Assembly: GCA_017455685.1 (NCBI GenBank)
Contig: JAFSZH010000041.1
Location: 178,657 to 242,656 of the forward strand
Direction of reading: 5' to 3'
From: Oscillospiraceae bacterium
Lineage (GTDB): Bacteria > Bacillota > Clostridia > Oscillospirales > Oscillospiraceae
Length of the DNA: 64,000 bases
Shown here: positions 1-8,348 of the stretch, in pieces
Layout: each line of letters opens with the position of its first letter
Numbering within the stretch: the first letter of the stretch is position 1
Position numbers and translations under genes: made by a program
Notes under the pieces: model-generated
What the model was told of the DNA's origin: nothing
The model's database searches: none
What the model saw: only the letters and a program-made list of their open reading frames with translations

Positions 1-5
1 GCCCC

Positions 6-34
6 TTTATTTTTTGATTCCCATGTGATAAAAT
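6..34 (+). promoter_or_regulatory. Possible extended -10 promoter for the Asp23-nusB operon
   Basis: A TGaTAAAAT extended -10 (26-34) lies about 30 bases before the first start codon, with a poor -35 (TTTATT, 6-11) 17 bases upstream. The window begins here, so read-through from genes to the left is equally possible. Confidence 0.3.
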
Positions 35-63
35 AATGAGAAATCATGGGGAGGTATGCAAAC

Positions 64-438
64 ATGCCGGAAAATTACGTTACAAACCAGACGGAAAAGG
101 GGAATATCAGCATTTCGGAGGACGTGATCAACGTGATGGTCACTTCCACCGTTTCCGAGATAGAGGGCGTTGCCGGCCTCACCAACCCCACCAACACGGA
201 GATCGCTGATTTTCTCGGCCTGAAAAACAATGCCAAGGGCATCAAGGTCAGCTCCGACGGAAACGAGATGACCATCGATCTGGTGATCCTTGTCCGTTAC
301 GGCTACGGCGTGACCGTGGTGGCCAAGAAGCTGCAGGAGCAGGTCGCCGCCAATCTGGAATCCGTCACCGGTTTGAAGACCCGGGTGAACGTCCACGTTT
401 CCGGGATCTCCTTCGACAGATCTGATATGAAAGGTTAA
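64..438 (+). CDS. Asp23/Gls24 family envelope stress protein (YqhY-like)
   Basis: This 124-residue protein belongs to the Asp23/Gls24 (DUF322) family. The pattern is visible in the N-terminal ISEDVINVMVTSTVSEIEGV segment and in the C-terminal GYGVTVVAKKLQEQVAANLE and VNVHVSGI segments. I place the start at ATG 64 rather than the in-frame ATG 46, because GGGGAGG (48-54) is a strong ribosome binding site for 64 and overlaps the earlier ATG. Its place directly before nusB matches yqhY of Bacillus, whose product has been linked to control of fatty-acid synthesis; any such role here is inference from position. Homologues are soluble and lack catalytic residues. Confidence 0.88.
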   Translation: MPENYVTNQTEKGNISISEDVINVMVTSTVSEIEGVAGLTNPTNTEIADFLGLKNNAKGIKVSSDGNEMTIDLVILVRYGYGVTVVAKKLQEQVAANLESVTGLKTRVNVHVSGISFDRSDMKG

Positions 439-445
439 TCGCTCT

Positions 446-904
446 ATGACACGGACTGCCGCGCGGCAGCTGGCGCTTCAGCTCAGCTTTGCCGCCAATG
501 CCGGAAGCGACCTCGCTCCGGACGAGTTTTTCACGGAGGAGTATTTCTACGCTCTGCCCTCCGATGACGCAGTTTTCTCCGAAATGCCCGACGAGAAGCA
601 GAAAAAGTATATCTGCGAGCTGGTCAACGGCATCCGCGAGCATCGGGAAGAGCTGGATGAGTACGTCTCCCGGTATTCCCAGCGCTGGAAGCTCACCCGG
701 ATCTCCAAGACGGCGCTGAACGTTCTGCGCTGCGCTCTCTACGAGATCCTGTATATGCCGGACATCCCGGCCGCCGCCTCCATCAATGAGGCCGTAGAGC
801 TCTCCAAGTGCTTCGACGAGCCCGAGACCGTCAGCTTCATCAACGGCATTCTCGGCAGCTTCATGCGGGACCGGGAAGCCGAAGCGAACGCTATAAAAGA
901 ATAA
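446..904 (+). CDS. nusB: Transcription antitermination factor NusB
   Basis: NusB is a small all-helical RNA-binding protein that pairs with NusE (S10) at boxA to promote antitermination of rRNA transcription. The 152 residues start with the typical TRTAARQLALQLSF, and the C-terminal half has the family signatures RISKTALNVLRCALYE and PAAASINEAVELSKCF, ending with the expected FINGILG helix. Eight bases separate it from the Asp23 gene. Its stop codon shares one base with the xseA start (TAATG), so the two are translationally coupled. The N-terminal segment around residues 28-50 is acidic and longer than in Bacillus NusB, but the fold signatures are intact. Confidence 0.95.
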   Translation: MTRTAARQLALQLSFAANAGSDLAPDEFFTEEYFYALPSDDAVFSEMPDEKQKKYICELVNGIREHREELDEYVSRYSQRWKLTRISKTALNVLRCALYEILYMPDIPAAASINEAVELSKCFDEPETVSFINGILGSFMRDREAEANAIKE

Positions 905-2118
905 TGCAGGACAGTATTCTCAGTGTCTCCCAGCTCAACGAGCGCGTCAAGGCGATCCTGGACAGCGATCCGGTTTTAAACCAGCTGCTGGTGCGGGGAG
1001 AACTGTCCAACTATAAGATCTATCCTTCCGGGCATCACTACTTCACGCTGAAGGACAGCGGCGGAGCGCTTCGCTGCGTCATGTTCCGCTCCGACGCCTC
1101 CCGGCTCCGCTTTCGTCCGGAAAACGGCATGAACGTGATCTGCCAGGGCCGGGTGACAGTCTATCCCCGGGACGGAGCTTATCAGCTCTACGTCTCCGAG
1201 ATCCATCCCGACGGCATGGGGGATCTATACGTGGCTTTCGAGCAGATGAAAGAACGTCTGCAGAAAGAAGGGCTCTTCGATCCCGCCCACAAAAAACTCC
1301 TTCCCGCCATGCCGGAGCGAATTGCCGTGATCACCTCCGGCGCCGGAGCCGCCGTGCGGGATATCATCCGCATCCTCGGTCAGCGCTGGCCGCTTGCCAA
1401 GGTGACTGTCCTGCCCGTTCGAGTACAGGGAGAAGGCGCCGCAGCGGAGATCGCCGCCGCCATCCGCGACGTGAATACTTGGAAGGAAGCGGACCTTATC
1501 ATCACCGGACGGGGCGGAGGCTCCATGGAGGATCTGTGGGCCTTCAACGAGGAGATCGTGGCCCGGGCGATCTATGGATCGCTTATCCCCGTGATCTCCG
1601 CCGTAGGTCACGAACCGGACGTGACCATATCCGACTTCGTAGCGGATCTGCGTGCTTCCACGCCGTCCAACGCCGCTGAGCTTGCCGTCCCCGATCAGGA
1701 TACGGTTTCGGAAAAGCTGCTTTCATCGCGGATCCGGTTGGGACAGGTCATGCGCAAGACGCTGCAGGATCGTTCTTCCCGGCTGCAGGAGCTGTCCTCC
1801 CGTCCGGTCATGGAAAGCCCGTACGGTTTCATCCAGCAGCGCAGACAGGATCTTGACCATTACGCCGGACGGCTTGTCTCCGCCGAAGAGCGCATCCTTG
1901 CCGGGAAAAAACAGCGATACATCCATCTCGCGTCCTCGCTGGAGGCCATGAGCCCCCTGCGGGTACTGTCCCGGGGATTTTCCGTGACGACGGATGAGAA
2001 AGGAAAAATCCTTCACGATTCCGTTGATGCTGAACCAGGAGACCCCATACACGTTCGATTGGAGCATGGCGTTCTTTATTGCCGTGTAGAAAAGAAAACG
2101 GAGGATGAGAACACATGA
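904..2118 (+). CDS. xseA: Exodeoxyribonuclease VII large subunit
   Basis: XseA is the catalytic large subunit of exonuclease VII, which degrades single-stranded DNA from both ends to short oligonucleotides. The 404-residue reading starts at ATG 904, overlapping the nusB stop; an earlier in-frame start inside nusB would add an unrelated arginine-rich tail. An N-terminal OB-fold (about residues 1-100, with SGHHYFTLKD) is followed by the catalytic domain. That domain shows the hallmark ITGRGGGSMEDLWAFNEE near residue 200 and SAVGHEPDVTISD near 232. A coiled-coil region for small-subunit binding occupies about 285-360. The gene for its partner XseB is not adjacent: a lipoprotein gene intervenes. 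Confidence 0.96.
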   Translation: MQDSILSVSQLNERVKAILDSDPVLNQLLVRGELSNYKIYPSGHHYFTLKDSGGALRCVMFRSDASRLRFRPENGMNVICQGRVTVYPRDGAYQLYVSEIHPDGMGDLYVAFEQMKERLQKEGLFDPAHKKLLPAMPERIAVITSGAGAAVRDIIRILGQRWPLAKVTVLPVRVQGEGAAAEIAAAIRDVNTWKEADLIITGRGGGSMEDLWAFNEEIVARAIYGSLIPVISAVGHEPDVTISDFVADLRASTPSNAAELAVPDQDTVSEKLLSSRIRLGQVMRKTLQDRSSRLQELSSRPVMESPYGFIQQRRQDLDHYAGRLVSAEERILAGKKQRYIHLASSLEAMSPLRVLSRGFSVTTDEKGKILHDSVDAEPGDPIHVRLEHGVLYCRVEKKTEDENT

Positions 2119-3134
2119 AGAAAAAGATAAAAGCACTCCTTTTTCTGCTTGCCTTCTGTCTGCTTTTGACGGGTTGCAGGAAGGAAGCCGAAGAAAAGAG
2201 CGAAGAGCCTACGGCGCTGCCGGAAGCCACCGTTGAGGCTTCCGTGGCGACTGCCGTGCCCGTCGTGACGGAAGTGCCCGCAACGCCGGAGCCCACAAAA
2301 GAGCCAGTGAAGGCCGAGATCCTGTACGAGGGGGAGGAAGCGACGTCTCTCAGCTTCCAGACCTCCACTGTCTTTCAGCTCACCGGCACTGCCAGCGATG
2401 GCTCCACCGGAGGCATCTGGACCTCCAGCGACGCCAGCGCCGCCAGCGTGGACGAAAACGGCGTCGTTACCTGCTGGAAGGCGGGCCAGCCCAAGATCAC
2501 CTATTCTCTGGGCGACGCTTCCGCCACCTGCTCGCTGAACATCACAGAGCCCACGGTGCAGATCTGCTTCGGCGGCGTGGAAAAGACGGATATCAGCTTG
2601 AGCAGCCTTTGGGGTTATACCATCCAGCTGGAGGCGAAGGTCAATCCCGCCGGCAGCGAGGTCTCCTGGTCGTCGGACAACCCCTCCGTTGTGAGCGTTT
2701 CCGAGACCGGTCTTGTCACCGGCTTGAGCAGAGGGACAGCCAACGTCAGCTGCAAATGCGGCACGGCCAAGGCCAACTGCATCATCCGCATCATTGACGA
2801 TCCTCCCACTTATCTGGCCGCCCAGGCCGATCCCGCGGATACCACGCCACGGATCGTTATCACCTATGCCGGCGTTCCCGTCAACAACGACATCACCATC
2901 ATCGTCGGGCAGGCGGTGGATATGGGATATACTCTATACAATATCGACCCCGCCGCCAATGTGACCTGGTCTGTGGAGGATTACGGCTTCGCCTCAGTAG
3001 ACGCCAACGGCGTTATCGTGGGATTGAAGACCACGTGGGGCATTGCCGCCAACCGGAATTATACGCGGCTCGTCGTCACCTGCGGCGAGTATCAGGGAAG
3101 CTGTTACGTGTTCATCAAGGACAACAAAACGTGA
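2115..3134 (+). CDS. Ig-like (BIG2) domain lipoprotein of unknown role
   Basis: The product (339 residues) has a lipoprotein signal: a lysine-rich start, a hydrophobic run and the lipobox LLTGC with Cys21. A Thr/Pro/Glu-rich linker (about 25-75) would space it from the membrane. It then shows bacterial Ig-like group 2 repeats: GGIWTSSDASAASVDENGVV (about 95-114) and the matching SEVSWSSDNPSVVSVSETGL (about 178-197), plus a third more divergent unit near 280-330 (NVTWSVEDYGFASVDANGVI). The ATGA overlap with xseA implies translational coupling, which is odd because the encoded protein should sit outside the cell while both flanking genes encode exonuclease VII subunits. BIG2 domains are usually adhesive or structural; no specific function can be assigned. 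Confidence 0.82.
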   Translation: MKKKIKALLFLLAFCLLLTGCRKEAEEKSEEPTALPEATVEASVATAVPVVTEVPATPEPTKEPVKAEILYEGEEATSLSFQTSTVFQLTGTASDGSTGGIWTSSDASAASVDENGVVTCWKAGQPKITYSLGDASATCSLNITEPTVQICFGGVEKTDISLSSLWGYTIQLEAKVNPAGSEVSWSSDNPSVVSVSETGLVTGLSRGTANVSCKCGTAKANCIIRIIDDPPTYLAAQADPADTTPRIVITYAGVPVNNDITIIVGQAVDMGYTLYNIDPAANVTWSVEDYGFASVDANGVIVGLKTTWGIAANRNYTRLVVTCGEYQGSCYVFIKDNKT

Positions 3135-3141
3135 GGCAGAC

Positions 3142-3384
3142 ATGAGCGAAAAGAACGATAAAAGATCCTTTGAGGAAATGCTCTCCCGGCTGGACGCCAT
3201 CGTGAACACGCTGGAAAAGGGCGACACGGAACTGGAAAGCTCTCTCTCGCTGTATACGGAGGGGGCGGAGCTTATTCGGCTCTGCACAGAAAAACTCAAC
3301 AGCGCCGAGCAGATCGTGACGAAGCTGCAGAAGGACGCCCAGGGTGAGCCCGTGGAGACGCCCTTCACACCGGAGAACGATTGA
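3142..3384 (+). CDS. xseB: Exodeoxyribonuclease VII small subunit
   Basis: XseB (80 residues) binds the coiled coil of XseA and is needed for exonuclease VII activity. The signature is clear: SFEEMLSRLDAIVNTLEKGD followed by a second helix with LSLYTEGAELIRLC. ATG 3142 is chosen because it gives the normal family length; the open frame upstream belongs to the lipoprotein region. The stop overlaps the following ispA start by one base (TGATG). Confidence 0.94.
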   Translation: MSEKNDKRSFEEMLSRLDAIVNTLEKGDTELESSLSLYTEGAELIRLCTEKLNSAEQIVTKLQKDAQGEPVETPFTPEND

Positions 3385-4259
3385 TGGACTACGAACAGGA
3401 ATACCTGCGTCTTCGCACCATGGTGAATGAAGCGTTGGACTGCTGCTTTATTCAGTCCTGCGAACAGGGAGAGCTGCTGGAGGCAATGCGTTATTCTCTC
3501 CTGGCGGGAGGAAAGCGCATCCGTCCCGTGCTGCTGCTGGCTTTTGCCGATCTGTGCGGCGGAAGGGAGGAGGACGCGCTTCCCGCGGCCTGCGGCATCG
3601 AAATGCTGCATACCTATTCTCTGATCCATGACGACCTTCCCTGTATGGACGACGACGATCTGCGCCGCGGCCGTCCCACCTGCCACAAGGTCTACGGTGA
3701 GACCAACGCCGTTCTGGCAGGGGACGCTTTGCAGGCGGCGGCGTTTTACTCCGTCCTATGCTCTCCCGCAGACCCGTCCCGGACGGCAGCAATGGCTAAA
3801 ACTCTGGCGGAAGCTGCCGGGGAGCGGGGGATGTGCGGCGGGCAGTATCTGGACACCTGCAAGGAAGACTCCGAGGTCGATGAGCAGGAGCTGTGCTCTA
3901 TCCATTCGATGAAAACGGGGGCGCTGCTTCGCGCAGCGTGCGTCATGGGCGTACAGTGCGCTGGGGGAAGCCGGGAACAGGTCCGTGCCGCGGAGGATTT
4001 TGCGTGGCATCTCGGCATGGCATTTCAGATCAGGGACGATATGCTCGACGAGATCTCCACCGCTGATGAGCTGGGAAAGACGGTCGGGTCCGACGCGCGG
4101 GATGGAAAGACAACGTTCGCCTCTCTCTTCGGTATTTCGTCCTGCGCCGCCCTGGTACGGGAGCACACGGAAAAAGCCAAGGACGCCCTGCGCTCCGCAT
4201 TTAGCGGCGCCGGTTTCCTTCTTTGGCTTGCCGATTCCCTTGCCGACCGTACCAAATGA
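3384..4259 (+). CDS. ispA: Polyprenyl (farnesyl) diphosphate synthase
   Basis: This 291-residue trans-isoprenyl diphosphate synthase condenses IPP with DMAPP/GPP to short-chain prenyl diphosphates. The first aspartate-rich motif is IHDDLPCMDDDDLRRGRP (about residues 80-98) and the second is FQIRDDMLDE (about 214-223); LLAGGKRIRPVLLLAF is the N-terminal family signature. An extra TTG sits one codon before ATG 3384, but the ATG with GGAGAA upstream is preferred. Chain length cannot be proven by eye; position before dxs and sequence pattern favour the IspA (farnesyl) type. The last roughly 60 residues are shorter than in Bacillus IspA, typical of many clostridial members. Confidence 0.92.
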   Translation: MDYEQEYLRLRTMVNEALDCCFIQSCEQGELLEAMRYSLLAGGKRIRPVLLLAFADLCGGREEDALPAACGIEMLHTYSLIHDDLPCMDDDDLRRGRPTCHKVYGETNAVLAGDALQAAAFYSVLCSPADPSRTAAMAKTLAEAAGERGMCGGQYLDTCKEDSEVDEQELCSIHSMKTGALLRAACVMGVQCAGGSREQVRAAEDFAWHLGMAFQIRDDMLDEISTADELGKTVGSDARDGKTTFASLFGISSCAALVREHTEKAKDALRSAFSGAGFLLWLADSLADRTK

Positions 4260-4298
4260 ATAAAATACTATAAAATCTGAATATTATTTTCCGAAAAC

Positions 4299-4327
4299 CG
4301 CCCTTTACTCTTGTATTGGGCGTTTTT
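4299..4327 (+). terminator. Rho-independent terminator after ispA
   Basis: A CGCCC (4299-4303) / GGGCG (4318-4322) stem with a 14-base loop is followed by TTTTT (4323-4327). The stem is short. The same bases overlap the -35 of the candidate dxs promoter, so the element may be only partly effective. Confidence 0.55.
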
Positions 4328-4339
4328 CTTTGGTATTAT
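4311..4339 (+). promoter_or_regulatory. Candidate SigA promoter for dxs
   Basis: TTGTAT (4311-4316) and TATTAT (4334-4339) are separated by 17 bases, about 33 bases before the dxs start codon. The -35 lies within the loop of the preceding terminator-like hairpin. Confidence 0.5.
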
Positions 4340-4371
4340 ATGGGCTGAATTACGATTGAAGGTAATATGCG

Positions 4372-6225
4372 TTGAATATTTTACAGAGAATAGAAACAAA
4401 TGAAGATCTGCGCGCCGTGGATCCCGAAGAGATCCCGCAGCTCTGCCGGGAGATCCGTTCTTTTCTGATCGAAAAGGTGTCCCGGACGGGAGGACATCTG
4501 GCTTCCAATCTGGGTGCGGTGGAGCTTACCGTGGCGCTGCACAGGGTTTACGATCCCTATCGGGACCGGATCCTTTTCGACGTGGGGCACCAGTCGTACG
4601 TACACAAGCTGCTCACCGGTCGGCGGGATCGCTTTGACACCCTGCGCCAGCTCAACGGCATTTCCGGATTCCCCATGCCCGAAGAAAGTGAAGCGGACCC
4701 GTTTCTGGCCGGTCACGCCTCCGACGCTGTTTCCGTCGCCGCTGGTATGGCCCGGGCACGCACGCTGTTAAAGGGCGACTATGACGTCGTGGCTGTGGTT
4801 GGCGACGGAGCCATGACCGGCGGATTGTGCTACGAAGGGCTGTGCGACATCGGCGCCAGCCGGGAACCCGTGGTGGTGGTTCTCAACGATAACGGCATGT
4901 CCATCAACGAAAACGTTGGCGGCGTGGCCAAGATGCTGAGCCGGGCGCGTACCAGGCCCGGGTATTTCCGCTTCAAAAAAGCCTATCGCCGGTTTCTAAA
5001 GCATATGCCCTGGCTGTATCTGTTCCTGCACCGTGTCAAGGAAAACCTGAAAAAAACCCTGATCCCCCAGGGAATTTTTGACGACATGGGCTTTGAATAC
5101 ATCGGCCCCATCGACGGCCACGACGAGAGCGCCGTGGAAGCTGCCCTGCGCTGGGGAAAGGCTCTGCGTGTCCCGGCGCTGATCCACGTGGTGACGCAGA
5201 AGGGCAGAGGGTATCTTCCCGCGGAACAATATCCGGAGCAGTATCACGGCGTCAACGCATTCGAACCTGACACCGGATTGCAGGACGATTTCTGCGAGGA
5301 TTTCTCCGCCTGCTTCGGCGAGACCATGATCCGCCTTGCGAAGAGTGATCCGAAGCTCTGCGCCGTCACGGCTGCCATGGAACGGGGGACCGGACTGGAC
5401 TGCTTCGCCCGTCGGTTTCCGAAGCAGTTTGTTGAGCTCGGCATCGCGGAAGGCCATGCGGTGGCCATGTGCGCCGGCATGGCGAAGCAGGGGATCACGC
5501 CTGTTTTCGCCGTGTATTCCTCTTTCCTGCAGCGCTCCTTCGATATGCTGATGGAGGACGTGGGCCTCATGAAAGAGCACGTGGTGCTGGCTGTGGACCG
5601 CGCTGGTCTCGTCGGCCGGGACGGTGTGACGCACCAGGGGTCATTCGATATCGCCTATCTGAGCGCCGTGCCGCATATGACCATACTGGCTCCCTCCAGT
5701 TTTGCGGAACTGAGTTCCATGCTGGAAAAGGCCGTTTATCAGCTCTCGGGTCCCGTTGCCGTGCGCTATCCCCGGGGCAGCGAGGGCGGATTCAAGGACG
5801 ATACAAGCGATAAGAATACCGTTACTCTTCGGAGCGGAAAAGACGTGACCATCGTCTGTCACGGTATTACCGTCAATCAGGCGCTGGAAGCTGCGGAGTG
5901 TCTGGGAACGGAGGGGATCTCCGCCCGTGTCATCAAGGTCAACCGGGTCCTGCCGCTGGACGCTGATGAGATCCTCGACTCTCTGCGGGAGACAGGCCGG
6001 CTTGTCTCGGTAGAGGACGCCTGCCGCGCCATGAGCGTCGGCAGCAGACTGCTGGAGCTGTGCGCCGGGCAGGGGATCGTCCTCAAGGGCGTTTGCCAGC
6101 TCGATCTTGGGGACGGCGTTGTGTATCACGGAACGGTGGAGCAGCTTTGCAGTCAGCTTGGGCTTGACGCTTCGGGCGTTGCCGCTTCCGTAAAGGAGCT
6201 CGTGCATGAAAAAGATCCGGCTTGA
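4372..6225 (+). CDS. dxs: 1-deoxy-D-xylulose-5-phosphate synthase
   Basis: DXS makes DXP from pyruvate and glyceraldehyde-3-phosphate, the entry step of the MEP isoprenoid pathway; ispD and ispF of the same pathway lie at 11889-13080. The 617 residues show the thiamine-diphosphate motif GDGAMTGGLCYEGL (near 144) ending in NDNGMSIN, the pyrimidine-binding domain with ELGIAEGHAVAMCAGMA (near 350), and the DRAGLVGRDGVTHQGSFD signature (near 411). The start is TTG at 4372: the nearest upstream ATG (4367) runs into a stop after two codons, and AAGGT sits about 9 bases upstream. The gene overlaps tlyA by 20 bases. Confidence 0.97.
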   Translation: MNILQRIETNEDLRAVDPEEIPQLCREIRSFLIEKVSRTGGHLASNLGAVELTVALHRVYDPYRDRILFDVGHQSYVHKLLTGRRDRFDTLRQLNGISGFPMPEESEADPFLAGHASDAVSVAAGMARARTLLKGDYDVVAVVGDGAMTGGLCYEGLCDIGASREPVVVVLNDNGMSINENVGGVAKMLSRARTRPGYFRFKKAYRRFLKHMPWLYLFLHRVKENLKKTLIPQGIFDDMGFEYIGPIDGHDESAVEAALRWGKALRVPALIHVVTQKGRGYLPAEQYPEQYHGVNAFEPDTGLQDDFCEDFSACFGETMIRLAKSDPKLCAVTAAMERGTGLDCFARRFPKQFVELGIAEGHAVAMCAGMAKQGITPVFAVYSSFLQRSFDMLMEDVGLMKEHVVLAVDRAGLVGRDGVTHQGSFDIAYLSAVPHMTILAPSSFAELSSMLEKAVYQLSGPVAVRYPRGSEGGFKDDTSDKNTVTLRSGKDVTIVCHGITVNQALEAAECLGTEGISARVIKVNRVLPLDADEILDSLRETGRLVSVEDACRAMSVGSRLLELCAGQGIVLKGVCQLDLGDGVVYHGTVEQLCSQLGLDASGVAASVKELVHEKDPA

Positions 6226-7018
6226 CCAGCTTATCTTTGAAAAGGGCCTGACGGAAAGCCGGGAACGGGCCAAAACCAGCGTAATGGCCGGTCTGGTGTA
6301 CGTGAACGGGCAGAAGGAAACCAAGCCCGGCACCTTTGTGGCAGAGGACGCCGAGGTGGAACTGCGGGGCGACGCCCTGCACTACGTGAGCCGTGGCGGG
6401 CTGAAGCTGGAGAAGGCTCTGAAGGTCTTTTCCGTAGTGCCCCGGGGATTTACATGTCTGGACTGCGGCGCCTCTACAGGCGGTTTTACGGACGTTCTGC
6501 TGCAAAACGGCGCGGGAAAGATTTATGCCGTGGACGTGGGCTACGGCCAGCTGGCCTGGTCGCTGCGGAACGATCCCCGAGTGGTTTGCATGGAGCGGAC
6601 CAACGTCCGGTATCTGACGGCAAACCAGATCCCCGAGCCTATCGACCTCGCTACGGCGGATCTGAGCTTTATCTCCCTGCGGCTGATCCTCGGCCCCGTT
6701 CACTCTCTGCTCAGGGACGGCGGGGAAATGATCTGCCTTGTAAAGCCTCAGTTTGAAGCGGGAAAGGAAAAGGTCGGGAAAAAAGGCGTCGTGCGGGACC
6801 CGGAGGTACACCGGGAAGTGTTGGAAGAATTCCTTGACTATTCTGCAGAAGCAGGATTCGGTCTTCGCGGTCTGGATTATTCTCCTATACGGGGACCGGA
6901 GGGAAATATCGAATACTTGGCCTGGCTGAAAAAGAACGGTGAGAGCATTCCCCGGCCCGATCTTGCGGCGCTGGTGGAGGCCTCTCACGAAGCCCACGGG
7001 AAGGATGATGTGACTTGA
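6206..7018 (+). CDS. tlyA: TlyA family rRNA (cytidine-2'-O)-methyltransferase / hemolysin-like
   Basis: TlyA proteins methylate ribosomal RNA riboses and combine an S4 RNA-binding domain with an FtsJ/RrmJ methyltransferase domain. Here residues 1-60 are S4-like (KKIRLDQLIFEKGL, SVMAGLVYVNGQ). The SAM site DCGASTGGFTDVLLQNGA is near residue 86, and ATADLSFISLRLIL (about 150) and LVKPQFEAGKEKVGKKGVVRD (about 180) complete the signature. The length (270) is standard. Its place between dxs and nadK is the conserved Firmicutes order (yqxC of Bacillus). The rRNA target is inferred from the family. Confidence 0.93.
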   Translation: MKKIRLDQLIFEKGLTESRERAKTSVMAGLVYVNGQKETKPGTFVAEDAEVELRGDALHYVSRGGLKLEKALKVFSVVPRGFTCLDCGASTGGFTDVLLQNGAGKIYAVDVGYGQLAWSLRNDPRVVCMERTNVRYLTANQIPEPIDLATADLSFISLRLILGPVHSLLRDGGEMICLVKPQFEAGKEKVGKKGVVRDPEVHREVLEEFLDYSAEAGFGLRGLDYSPIRGPEGNIEYLAWLKKNGESIPRPDLAALVEASHEAHGKDDVT

Positions 7019-7878
7019 ACGGATTCGTTTTACTGCTGCCCAACGCCCACCGGGACTTGGGACTGCACGCCTCGCAGCAGCTTGCGCAGCATCTGGAGGC
7101 CCATGGCCATGAGGTGCGAATCGCCCCTTTCCTCAGCGACGATATCCGCCACACATGGGATAAATCCATCCCCACCGTCAATGCGGCGGAATCGGTGAGC
7201 GGCGCACGGCTGGCCGTGACGCTGGGCGGCGACGGCACGATCCTGCAGGCGTCCCGGTATCTCTCCGGCACGGGCATCCCCGTCATCGGCGTAAACATGG
7301 GCAACAAGGGTTTTATGACCGAGTTGGAAAGCGCCGACCTGCTCCGCGTGCTGGAAGCGGCCGACGGGAATTACACGACCCTGGAGCGGATGATGCTGGA
7401 TCTGGAGCTCGTCCGGAACGGAGAGGTGGTCTATTCCGGAAGGGCGCTGAACGAAGCCTCTGTCCGGGCGCTGGTCAGTCTTGTGAACGTGGAGGCCTAC
7501 GGCGACGGACGAGAGATCACCGCCTTTTCCGGAGACGGCATCATCGTTTCCACGCCCACCGGCTCCACGGCCTATTCCATGGCGGCGGGCGGTCCCATCG
7601 TGGAGCCCAACGCCAATTGTCTGATCATCACGCCGATCTGCGCGTTCCGCCTGGCGGCGAGGTCTTTTGTGCTGACGCCGGATCGCTTTATTCAGATCAG
7701 GCTTCCTTACCAGGGCGAGAAGCAGGTCATGCTGTCCGTAGACGGCGTAGGAATAGACTTCCTGGACGGTGACGAGCTCCGTGTCCGACGCTCTGATAAA
7801 TCGCTTCTGATGGCAAAGATCAGTGACAAGAGCTTTTACGACATGGTTTTTGAAAAACTCAACGATAAAAACTATTGA
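7015..7878 (+). CDS. nadK: NAD kinase
   Basis: NadK phosphorylates NAD(+) at the adenosine 2'-OH, feeding the NADP pool. The 287 residues include the glycine-rich TLGGDGTILQASRYL motif (near 69), GVNMGNKGFMTELE (near 95) and the diagnostic GDGIIVSTPTGSTAYSMAAG (about 174-193). The likely start is TTG 7015, which overlaps the tlyA stop and is preceded by AAGGATGAT; no ATG gives a full-length N-terminus. Confidence 0.95.
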   Translation: MNGFVLLLPNAHRDLGLHASQQLAQHLEAHGHEVRIAPFLSDDIRHTWDKSIPTVNAAESVSGARLAVTLGGDGTILQASRYLSGTGIPVIGVNMGNKGFMTELESADLLRVLEAADGNYTTLERMMLDLELVRNGEVVYSGRALNEASVRALVSLVNVEAYGDGREITAFSGDGIIVSTPTGSTAYSMAAGGPIVEPNANCLIITPICAFRLAARSFVLTPDRFIQIRLPYQGEKQVMLSVDGVGIDFLDGDELRVRRSDKSLLMAKISDKSFYDMVFEKLNDKNY

Positions 7879-7898
7879 ACAGATATAGAGGAGACGCT

Positions 7899-8348
7899 AT
7901 GAAATCCCAGAGACAGGCTCAGATCCTTGAACTGATCAGTGAGCAGAATATCGAGACGCAGAACCAGATGATGGAGGCGCTTGCCGCCAGGGGCATCAAG
8001 AGCACGCAGGCAACACTTTCCCGCGACATCAAGGAGCTGCAGCTGGTGAAGAAGCTCTCTCCCAACGGCGGCTATCATTATGTTGTTCCCGCGCAGGAGA
8101 ACGACGAGGAGCACAACACCCGTCTGCGCAACATCTTCCGGGAATGCGTGATCAGCTTCGACGTTGCACAGAATCTTGTGGTGATCCACACGCTGCCCGG
8201 TTTTGCCAACGGCGCAGCCTCCGCGCTGGACAACATGGATATTCCCGAGCTTGTCGGGACCATCGCCGGGGACGACACGGCGTTCCTTGCCATGCGCGAT
8301 TCTGCCAGCGCCGTCGCATTCTGCCGTGAGATCGAGGCTATGCTGTAA
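7899..8348 (+). CDS. argR: Arginine repressor ArgR/AhrC
   Basis: ArgR is the arginine-responsive hexameric regulator of arginine biosynthesis and catabolism. The 149 residues have an N-terminal winged helix-turn-helix with STQATLSRDIKELQLVK (about 35-51) and a C-terminal oligomerisation/arginine-binding domain with LPGFANGAASALDNM and VGTIAGDDTAFLAM. ATG 7899 is selected by the strong GAGGAGA site at 7889-7894. An in-frame upstream TTG would overlap nadK. It is located before recN as in Bacillus (ahrC-recN), and the two genes share one base (TAATG). Confidence 0.94.
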   Translation: MKSQRQAQILELISEQNIETQNQMMEALAARGIKSTQATLSRDIKELQLVKKLSPNGGYHYVVPAQENDEEHNTRLRNIFRECVISFDVAQNLVVIHTLPGFANGAASALDNMDIPELVGTIAGDDTAFLAMRDSASAVAFCREIEAML

